8,562 bases of DNA, taken from Methylobacterium sp. GTDB lineage: Bacteria; Pseudomonadota; Alphaproteobacteria; Rhizobiales; Beijerinckiaceae. The position numbers and the translations under genes are program-made. The stretch spans positions 1 through 8,562 of the forward strand of contig JADCCH010000152.1 in assembly GCA_020252865.1 (NCBI GenBank), given 5' to 3'. Below the pieces are notes generated by a model that worked only from the letters and a program-made list of their open reading frames with translations, did not search any database and was not told the DNA's origin. Of this stretch, positions 1 to 5,313 are shown one piece after another (positions within the stretch are counted from its first letter, which is position 1; every line of letters starts with the position of its first letter).

Positions 1-255
1 ATCAAGACCGGCGGCGAGATAGGCAGCGGCCACCTCGCGGGTGGCTTTCCGGAGGCCTTCCGGCCCACCCCATACTTCCGGCCCTTGCGTGATCGCGTGC
101 AGGTCGACGATGCAGTAGATGCAATCATGGGTCTCCTGCATCGCCACCCAGCGCTGGAGGGCGCCCAGATAATTGCCGAGATGCAGATTTCCGGTCGGTT
201 GCATGCCGGAAAAGACGCGCGGTTGGAACGGCGCGAGGCGGGGATGAGCGGTCAC
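1..255 (-). CDS. trpS: Tryptophanyl-tRNA synthetase, N-terminal part (runs off left edge)
   Basis: Charges tRNA-Trp with tryptophan in the cytoplasm; a class I aminoacyl-tRNA synthetase. Only the first 85 codons are in the window. The translation starts [20 protein letters not shown] and contains the class I HIGH-type signature as [12 protein letters not shown] (residues 20-31), followed by IVDLHAIT, which is typical of the Rossmann fold of TrpRS. The start is a GTG at 255-253. It is chosen because AGGAAGG (plus-strand positions 271-265) lies nine bases upstream and because the family's N-terminal FSGMQPTG begins close behind it. It lies 111 bases downstream of the murJ stop on the same strand, so the two genes could be co-transcribed. 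The remaining roughly three quarters of the protein, including the KMSKS loop, is outside the window. Confidence 0.95.
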   Translation of the reverse strand, partial: MTAHPRLAPFQPRVFSGMQPTGNLHLGNYLGALQRWVAMQETHDCIYCIVDLHAITQGPEVWGGPEGLRKATREVAAAYLAAGLD

Positions 256-264
256 GGGGGCAAT

Positions 265-271
265 CCTTCCT
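265..271 (-). promoter_or_regulatory. Ribosome binding site of trpS
   Basis: The minus strand reads AGGAAGG, then nine bases, then GTG. This good Shine-Dalgarno match decides the GTG start of trpS, since no ATG lies near the conserved N-terminus. Confidence 0.75.
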
Positions 272-366
272 GATTGTCCGCGCGGGGGTTGGAAACACGC
301 GCGGGCCCGGATGGGCGATGCGCCCTTAGCAACCTCGATCCGCAGGGGCAAGCGGGGCGGAAGGCC

Positions 367-1932
367 TCAGCTCTCGCGCCCGGGGCGCAGCATGCGGAAA
401 TCGAGGATGCCCAGCGCGCGGGCCAGGACGAGATGCACCGCCAGGCCGGCCAGGATGAGGCCAACCAGTGTGCCAGCCTTCATCGCAAGGCCGAGTTCCG
501 CCTTCAGGAAAGGTTCGGCAAAAGGCTGAATCAGGCGGATGACCAGCGCCATGCCCGCAGTGGCCATGGTGGCTGCCGTCAGGTCTCGCAAGGCGCGCAG
601 GCCCAGGCGCAGCCGATGCCGCGCGAGAACATAAAGGATCACCGCGTAGCTCCAGGCGCCGATCGCGACGCCGAGCACCGGCGCCAGCGGGTTTTGCCGT
701 GGACCCAGCAGGATGACCGCCAGCGCATTCAGGCCACAAGCGACGCCGATGGCCAGAAGCGGCGTGCGCATCCGCTCCTCGGCCAGGAATTCGGGCAGCA
801 GGATCTTCGCCAGCACGAAGGCGGGCAGCGCCAGCGCCAGTCCGCGCAGGTTCGCGGCGGTCGCCAATGCGTCGGCCTCGGTGAAGGCTCCGCGCTGGAA
901 CAGCACGGAGATCATGGGATCGGCCAGCAGGAACAGCCCGGCGGCAGCCGGCAGGACCAGCAGAACCGCAAACCGGAAGCTTTCGGCCCGCGCCGCATCG
1001 AGGCCCTTTTCGTCGCCCGCCTGCAAGGCCCGCGAAATGCGCGGCAACAACACGACCCCGATCGCCGAGGCGGCAAAGCCGAGCGGCAACTGGAAGAGCC
1101 GATCCGCATAATAAAGCGTGGGCAGGCCATGCGGGCGGAGCGAAGCGAATTGCGCCGCGATCAGCAGATGCAGATGCCCCGAACCCGCCACCGCCATTCC
1201 CGGAACCGCGAGCCAGAGCGCCATCCGCGCTTCCCCGCTGCGAAAGCCGCGCCGGAACGCCTTGAAGCGCGGTACGGCCCGGAAGCCGGTGCGCGTCACC
1301 GCCATCGCGAGCAGCGCGAGCTGGATCACCCCGGCCAGCAGGATCGTGATGACCAGAAACAGGCCCGCGCGCTTCTGGCTGATATCGGTGGCGAGCAGGA
1401 GGGTCACCATCACGCCGATGAGCAGCAGGTTCAGCATCACCGGCACGAGGGCAGCGATGGCATAGCGCTCGACCGAGTTCAGCAGAGCCGCATAGAGCGC
1501 CAGCAAAAAGGTGAAGCTGACAAAGGGGAAGGCGATGCGCCCGAACAGAACGGCCTGGGCGAAGAGGTAAGGGTCTTCGCTCAGGCCATGCGCGAGGAAG
1601 CGCATCAGCGGTTCCATGAAGAGCTCCGCCACGAGCACCAGAAGGATGGCCAGAACGGAGAGCAGCGCCAGGGCATCTTCCGCGAATTCACGCGCCGAAG
1701 CAGGGCCACCCTGCTGCTCCAGCCGGGCCAGGCGCGGCACAATGGCCGCATGCAACCCGCCTTCGCTCATCATGCGGCGCACGAGATTGGGCAGCAGGAA
1801 AGCCGCGACATAGGCCTCAGCCACCCCGCCCGTGCCCAGCAGGGCCGCCACGAGCACATCGCGCACGAACCCCGTGAGCCGCGACAGAAGCGTGGCCGAG
1901 CCGACGACTGTGAACGGAACGGCGAGCGACAT
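367..1932 (-). CDS. murJ: Lipid II flippase MurJ (MviN family), divergent
   Basis: Polytopic inner-membrane protein of the MOP superfamily that flips lipid II across the cytoplasmic membrane for peptidoglycan synthesis. The 521-residue length is normal. The N-terminus keeps the family motif SRLTGFVRD, with Arg18 and Arg24 at the same positions as in E. coli MurJ, then LPNLVRR with Arg52 and Arg53. The YYADRL motif (residues 274-279) carries the later cavity arginine, here Arg278. Hydrophobic segments fill nearly the whole length, as expected for 13-14 helices. Two cavity positions differ from E. coli: Glu39 replaces Asp, and Gln281 stands where E. coli has Glu273. The usual EGAF after the RR pair is EGGL here. 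The ATG at 1932 is preceded by a weak GAGAAG. The gene lies between the channel gene and trpS, all on one strand. The identification is firm; that it is the cell's only MurJ is an inference. Confidence 0.95.
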   Translation of the reverse strand: MSLAVPFTVVGSATLLSRLTGFVRDVLVAALLGTGGVAEAYVAAFLLPNLVRRMMSEGGLHAAIVPRLARLEQQGGPASAREFAEDALALLSVLAILLVLVAELFMEPLMRFLAHGLSEDPYLFAQAVLFGRIAFPFVSFTFLLALYAALLNSVERYAIAALVPVMLNLLLIGVMVTLLLATDISQKRAGLFLVITILLAGVIQLALLAMAVTRTGFRAVPRFKAFRRGFRSGEARMALWLAVPGMAVAGSGHLHLLIAAQFASLRPHGLPTLYYADRLFQLPLGFAASAIGVVLLPRISRALQAGDEKGLDAARAESFRFAVLLVLPAAAGLFLLADPMISVLFQRGAFTEADALATAANLRGLALALPAFVLAKILLPEFLAEERMRTPLLAIGVACGLNALAVILLGPRQNPLAPVLGVAIGAWSYAVILYVLARHRLRLGLRALRDLTAATMATAGMALVIRLIQPFAEPFLKAELGLAMKAGTLVGLILAGLAVHLVLARALGILDFRMLRPGRES

Positions 1933-1975
1933 CGGGCCGCTTCTCGCCCGAATCGGGGGCAGGCGTCAAACCGGG

Positions 1976-2082
1976 CTAGAGCGGTTGCCGATCTGAATGA
2001 ATCAGATCGACCGCTCTAAGATATTGATTTACCGCATTTTCTTTCGAAGAATCGGTATCCGCTTCTTCGGAAAATGCTCTAG
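1976..2082. repeat. Two-hairpin palindromic intergenic repeat with CTAGAGC/GCTCTAG ends
   Basis: A 107-base element bounded by perfect 7-base terminal inverted repeats, CTAGAGC at 1976-1982 and GCTCTAG at 2076-2082. It holds two imperfect palindromes. The first pairs TAGAGCGGT (1977-1985) with ACCGCTCTA (2010-2018) and GATCTGA (1990-1996) with TCAGATC (2002-2008) around loop ATGAA. The second pairs GCATTTTC (2034-2041) with GAAAATGC (2070-2077) and CGAAGAA (2045-2051) with TTCTTCG (2063-2069). Each left arm carries about three extra unpaired bases. The architecture, with an AGAGCATTTTC-type arm and a GATCTGA-type arm, resembles the abundant short palindromic repeats (RIME-like) of Hyphomicrobiales genomes; that resemblance is from memory. 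The right end supplies the TAG stop of the channel gene. It may act as a terminator or RNA-stability element between channel and murJ, but there is no T-tract to prove it. No second copy was seen in this window. Confidence 0.8.
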
Positions 2083-2870
2083 CTCCCGGACCGCTCCCGC
2101 CGCAATTCGGCGATTTCCGCCCGGAGCGCGCGCAGTTCTTCGGCCACCCGCGCCATCTCGCGCGGATCATGCAGAAGCGTGCGCGGATCAGCGGCAGTTT
2201 TCTCGTCGTCGAGCGCGCTGACCACGACCCCGATGAAGAGATTGAGCATCATGAAAGCCGAGAGCAGGATAAATGTCACGATATAGACCATCGCATAGCC
2301 GTGCTTTTCGAGCAGGGGCTTGGCGATGCCGCCCGACCAGTCATCGAAGGTCATGATCTGGAAAAGGGTGTAGGTCGTGGCCCCGAGCGAGCCGAACTGC
2401 TCCGGTGAAGTTGCGCCGAAGAGCTTCGTGCCCATCACGGCATAGATGTAATAGACGAGTGCCGTCAGCAGGATGATCGACCCCATGCCGGGGATGGCGC
2501 CGATGAGGCCGCTCACCACCCGCTTCAGCGAGGGGATGGCGGTGACGAGGCGAAGCAGGCGCAGAACACGCAAGGAGCGCAGCACCGAGAGCGCGCCGGT
2601 CGCCGGCAGCAGCGCGATGCCAACGACGATCGCATCGAAGACGTTCCAGGGGTCGCGGAAGAAGGCCCCGCGCCGCACGGCAAAGCGCGCGGCAAGTTCC
2701 GCCACGAAGATCCAGAGGAAGATCGTGTCGAGCATGTGCAACAGGCGACCATAATCTTCCATCACGGTTGAACTGGTCTCCAGCCCGAGAGTGATCGCGT
2801 TGAGCACAATGAGCACGACTACGACGCGCTCGCTTAGCGGGTGATCGACGAGAGTTTTCAGCAGGTTCAT
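2079..2870 (-). CDS. Voltage-gated cation channel, NaChBac/NavAb-type single-domain subunit
   Basis: A 263-residue inner-membrane channel subunit expected to form homotetramers. S1 to S3 occupy about residues 13-90. S4 shows arginines at every third position in VLRSLRVLRLLRLV (Arg98, 101, 104, 107), the voltage sensor. S5 is about 127-148, the pore loop and filter are near 165-182, and S6 is about 192-220. The C-terminal tail (237-260, REMARVAEEL and onward) has heptad spacing, matching the C-terminal coiled coil of this family. The filter reads TFDDWSG (174-180), whereas the sodium channels NaChBac and NavAb read TLESWAS and TLESWSM. The engineered calcium channel CavAb reads TLDDWSD. Calcium or mixed permeability is therefore inferred. 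The ATG at 2870 has no strong Shine-Dalgarno; it is chosen because S1 follows immediately. The TAG stop lies inside the terminal repeat of the adjoining palindromic element. Confidence 0.95.
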   Translation of the reverse strand: MNLLKTLVDHPLSERVVVVLIVLNAITLGLETSSTVMEDYGRLLHMLDTIFLWIFVAELAARFAVRRGAFFRDPWNVFDAIVVGIALLPATGALSVLRSLRVLRLLRLVTAIPSLKRVVSGLIGAIPGMGSIILLTALVYYIYAVMGTKLFGATSPEQFGSLGATTYTLFQIMTFDDWSGGIAKPLLEKHGYAMVYIVTFILLSAFMMLNLFIGVVVSALDDEKTAADPRTLLHDPREMARVAEELRALRAEIAELRRERSGS

Positions 2871-2979
2871 GGCGGATCGCTCGCTCGCTGGGCTTTTGCC
2901 CGAGAGTTAAGGCCGCGATCCGGCACTGTCGAGACAGCAAACAGCGGTTTCCCCGGCGAAAACGGAAGCGCCGCAGGTC

Positions 2980-3009
2980 TTGAAATCCGATGCGCTCCCG
3001 GCCTATGAG
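2980..3009 (+). promoter_or_regulatory. Candidate sigma-70-type promoter of tRNA-Gly
   Basis: TTGAAA (2980-2985) and TATGAG (3004-3009) are separated by 18 bases. Transcription would begin around 3014-3017, only a few bases before the mature tRNA 5' end at 3020. The position fits a tRNA promoter with a very short leader. The hexamers are imperfect, so this is a reasoned guess. Confidence 0.45.
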
Positions 3010-3019
3010 AAAGCAAGGC

Positions 3020-3093
3020 GCGGGTATGATGTAATGGTAGCCTGTCAGCTTCCCAAGCTGAACGCGCGGGTTCGATTCCCGCTACCCGCTCCA
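3020..3093 (+). tRNA. tRNA-Gly, anticodon CCC, with encoded CCA
   Basis: A full cloverleaf can be folded. Acceptor arm GCGGGTA (3020-3026) pairs with TACCCGC (3083-3089), discriminator T3090 follows, and CCA is encoded at 3091-3093. The D loop contains AATGGTAG. The anticodon arm TCAGC/GCTGA encloses loop TTCCCAA, giving anticodon CCC, which reads GGG. The T arm contains the conserved GGTTCGATTCC. The AATGGTAG and TTCCCAA features match bacterial glycine tRNAs. There is no obvious intrinsic terminator directly behind it. It marks the border between intact core genes to the left and mostly decayed genes to the right. Confidence 0.97.
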
Positions 3094-3504
3094 TCTCGGC
3101 CATAAGTCGCTGTTTTTGCTAAAATTCGTTGTTTGGTCATAGCGGTTCCGCCGTGTGATAACCAGGGCGGCAACAATTCTGGTGATAATGGACGCGTTTC
3201 ATGGCTCGCTGTTCGAGCTCCGGCTCACCCTTTCTTGTCCGCGCCATGAGAGCGGCGCATGGAATGATCACCGCGCTTTTGCGGTCGAGATCGTCCCCTT
3301 TCTCGAAGGGGAGATGATGCTTTCCTGACCGGGCAAAGTCGTGCCTCTCGACCGCGCCAGGGCGTTCAATGGTTCTTCGGGTGCAACCGATCCGGCAACG
3401 GCTGGCGATCGTCGGGCGCTGGTCCATGCGAAGGTGCAACGCTGTGCGGATCGCGCAGCACTGCGCCTTGGCGAAGCCCGCGACGCCGGACGGCGCGTTT
3501 TTTC
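3094..3504. other. Stretch without a convincing gene between the tRNA and the small exported protein
   Basis: Short open frames exist on both strands, for example plus 3189-3326 (46 codons beginning MDAFHGSLFELR) and minus 3137-3439. None shows a recognisable domain, a Shine-Dalgarno or a homologue I can name. Two structures stand out. One is a perfect 6-base stem CCCCTT/AAGGGG (3295-3300 with 3306-3311) around loop TCTCG. The other is the terminator-like hairpin at 3481-3503. Together they would allow an untranslated plus-strand RNA ending near 3503, but no promoter is evident enough to claim one. Confidence 0.5.
3481..3503 (+). terminator. Terminator-like GC hairpin followed by six T
   Basis: CGACGCC (3481-3487, one bulged A at 3483) pairs with GGCGCG (3492-3497) around a GGAC tetraloop, followed directly by TTTTTT (3498-3503). 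This is the layout of a Rho-independent terminator for plus-strand transcription. It ends one base before the ATG of the next gene at 3505, so it could end an upstream RNA or act as an attenuator. The stem is short, so strength is uncertain. Confidence 0.5.
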
Positions 3505-3756
3505 ATGCGGTTCGCTGCGGTTGCTGTTGATCTGAGCCTTCTTGTCAATCCTGCTTTCTCGCAGGAACGGGATGCGACAGCCAAGGAACACCGGCGTGTG
3601 GTCCAGCACTTGTCGAGATTGGGTTACACGCAAATCAGCGATTTGGACGGCGTCAAAGGGCGCTTCAAAGTGGATGCCCGCTCTCCCGAGGGCCATGATG
3701 TTGAAGTCATTCTCGACATGCCGAGCCTGAGGGGCCTCTTTGTGAATGCGAGCTGA
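3505..3756 (+). CDS. Small predicted exported PepSY-like protein
   Basis: An 83-codon frame. Residues 1-19 (MRFAAVAVDLSLLVNPAFS) look like a weak signal peptide with possible cleavage before QERD, although the positively charged start is only one Arg and a stray Asp lies in the core. The rest, with HLSRLGYTQISDLDGVKG, then GRFKVDARS and DVEVILDM, resembles the helix-strand-strand pattern of small periplasmic PepSY-type proteins. That assignment rests on pattern only. The GC content looks lower by eye than in murJ or the sulfatase. No Shine-Dalgarno is visible and a terminator-like hairpin sits directly in front of the ATG, so the original 5' end may be lost or the start may be wrong. The IS256 remnant begins 23 bases downstream on the other strand. 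It could be real, or a remnant missing its first codons. Confidence 0.5.
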   Translation: MRFAAVAVDLSLLVNPAFSQERDATAKEHRRVVQHLSRLGYTQISDLDGVKGRFKVDARSPEGHDVEVILDMPSLRGLFVNAS

Positions 3757-3779
3757 CATGCGGCATGGGTTTTCGGATC

Positions 3780-4153
3780 CTGGACAGCCCAATCATCATT
3801 TTGTTCGAGCAGGAGGGCGCCAATCAGTCGGGTGATGGCATCCTCGTTCGGAAAGATGCCGCTCATTCCCATGGCGTTGACGAGATCATCGAGGAAGCCG
3901 GGGAAGTATGTCCCCTTCCTCAGCCGGGCCATGCGCAAGTTCCACCGTGCCGGCCCGCGCTTTCCAATCCCGGTCACGTCACCGTTATGCCGGGCGAGGC
4001 GCGGCGTGCTCTTCCCGCCATGGGCTGCGCCGGTCAACACTCCACCTCCAGCTCCATCAGCCGCTCGGCGGCGAAGGTGATCATCTCGCGCAGGATATCG
4101 GCGTCAGGGGCCTTCTCCACGAGCGTGCGCAGGTTCATCCTCTCGTCGGTCAT
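3780..4153 (-). pseudogene. IS256-family transposase remnant, frameshifted and internally deleted
   Basis: An IS256-type transposase should have about 400 residues; about 120 remain. From the ATG at 4153 the minus strand reads [20 protein letters not shown] and continues to LMELEVE. A frameshift near 4040 leads into [10 protein letters not shown] with RLARHNG. A second shift near 3980 gives RDRDWKARAGTVEL, and a third near 3937 gives RMARLRKGTYFPGFL. The familiar family order is then broken twice. FPGFL is joined directly to DDLVNAMGMSGI (near 3890), and that is joined to FPNEDAITRLIGALLLEQND (near 3857), which belongs to the C-terminus. The whole DDE catalytic core between them is missing. 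Homology stops after WAVQ at about 3780, short of the usual C-terminus. Some of the non-coding leader of the element probably extends right of 4153 towards 4390, but I could not identify a terminal inverted repeat. It cannot encode an active transposase. Confidence 0.92.
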
Positions 4154-4390
4154 TGGTTGTCCTTTGGATCAAGGTTGGCTGTCGCAAACCCGACGCTCTC
4201 CCCAAGACCGATCAATGGCCACCACCATCAGCCCGCCTGCCACAGCGCTGTTGAGGGCGCGCCGCCGGGATGATGGCTCTATCGAGCGACACCACCAGCT
4301 GGCACGTCGCCCCTCCTCGGTTCCGCTCCCGTTCTGCCAGTCACGCTGATGGATGGCAGTCGGCACGAGCGAAATGTTCAACGAGCCGCG

Positions 4391-5053
4391 TCAGATAACA
4401 GCCATTTGAAGCCTCTGGCACATGTTGTTGCAATAACCTCGCGGATTCCCGCGCGGCTCGAGCGGTTGCTGACGCCCCTTCGCATCCGTTGCGTGAATGA
4501 CAAGCGCCAGTTGTCCGGTCACGGGGGCAACCAGGGGAAGTGAGAAACGGGTCCACGAATAGGAGCCTTCCGGCGCGATCAGCGACGCCCGCTGCCAATG
4601 CGCGCCCTGATCCATCGAGATCGCGACTTCGGCATTCGGAGTCCCGTGGGCCCAAGTCCAGCCTTCGATCCGTATTGCTTGGCCCCGGTGAACAACATTG
4701 CCATTTTCATGGCTGCTCACGATGGCGTGGACCGGCTTTTCCCGAATGATCTCGAAGCGCGTGGGGTCAATCGGATCACCGGGGCAGAGCGGATCGATCG
4801 GCAGCCGATAATCCAGCCCGGACATGCCCCGACCCTCATGGACATGGTCGAGCACCTCGATGCCTGTCAGCCATTTCTGCCAGGCTGAACCGGGATAACC
4901 CGGTGCGACGATCCGCAACGGCGCCCCATGATCTGGCGTCAGCGGTTCGCCATTCATCGCAAAGGCCAGCAGGCATTCCGGCTGCAAGGCCGGGTTCACG
5001 CCGCCATCGGCACTGTGCGACACAACCAGGTCGCGGCGCTCCACCACGGCCAT
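4391..5053 (-). pseudogene. Sulfite-oxidase-type molybdopterin oxidoreductase, C-terminal fragment
   Basis: The complete family (sulfite oxidase and related SorA-like periplasmic enzymes) uses a molybdenum cofactor to oxidise sulfite or similar substrates and has about 370-420 residues. Only about 220 remain. Residues 33-52 begin MNGEPLTPDHGAPLR, the conserved strand-loop near the cofactor pocket, followed by SAWQKWLTGIEVLD. Residues about 95-218 form the Ig-like dimerisation domain, including IEGWTWAHG, ISMDQGAHW and the near-terminal NPRGYCNN. The C-terminus looks intact, with TGA at 4391-4393. The N-terminal part with the molybdenum-ligating cysteine is missing. The frame is closed by a TAA about 50 bases upstream of the ATG at 5053, and the neighbouring DNA is the start of an unrelated plus-strand gene. 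Even if translated, it should have no molybdenum redox function. Confidence 0.85.
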
Positions 5054-5129
5054 CCGCCAACGTCTGAGATCTTTGCCTCGAGCTTTTCGGTCGATCTTGC
5101 CTTACCCAGCCTCTCCCTCTGGGGCAGCC

Positions 5130-5297
5130 GTGATCATCACCGCACCCGTTCTCAGCATCCGCGATCTGCTGATCACCTTCACCGGAAGGCACGGTGCGCT
5201 GACGGCGATTGATGGTGTCTCTTTCGATATCGCGCCGGGAGAAATCTTCGGTGTCGTTGGTGAATCCGGTGCAGGAAAGTCACTCACCGGAACGGCC
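5130..5297 (+). pseudogene. Peptide/nickel-type ABC transporter ATPase (DppD/OppD-like), N-terminal fragment
   Basis: The family energises import of peptides, nickel or related solutes at the inner membrane and normally has about 270-330 residues or more. Here only about 56 codons remain. From a GTG at 5130 the product reads (M)IITAPVLSIRDLLITF, then AIDGVSFDIAPGEIFGVVGE and the Walker A motif GESGAGKSLTG. The SLTG after the lysine is characteristic of the DppD/OppD group. Homology stops at about 5297, and the frame runs on for ten unrelated codons to a TGA at 5327, inside the 3' end of the convergent sulfatase gene. The signature motif, Walker B and the H-loop are absent. An ATG at 5073 lies upstream in frame, but the residues between it and the GTG do not look like family sequence. 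It diverges from the sulfite-oxidase fragment, with both inner ends broken or abutting. Confidence 0.87.
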
Positions 5298-5313
5298 GGG
5301 ATGGCGCGGGCTT

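Noticed and set aside
274..2019. Very long plus-strand open frame (581 codons) rich in Arg, Gln and Glu
   Set aside because: It is antisense to murJ. Its composition (runs of Q, R, H, E) is typical of the reverse strand of a hydrophobic membrane protein gene, and it has no domain.
2867..3103. Minus-strand frame of 78 codons containing VAGIEPARSAWEAD
   Set aside because: This is the well-known spurious translation antisense to a tRNA gene; it covers the tRNA-Gly.
3268..3792. Minus-strand frames of 174 and 100 codons across 3137-3792
   Set aside because: They overlap the terminator-like hairpin and the small exported protein gene in antisense, and show no domain or ribosome binding site.
4169..4381. 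Minus-strand frame of 70 codons just upstream of the IS256 transposase
   Set aside because: No recognisable domain; more likely non-coding leader of the IS element or debris.
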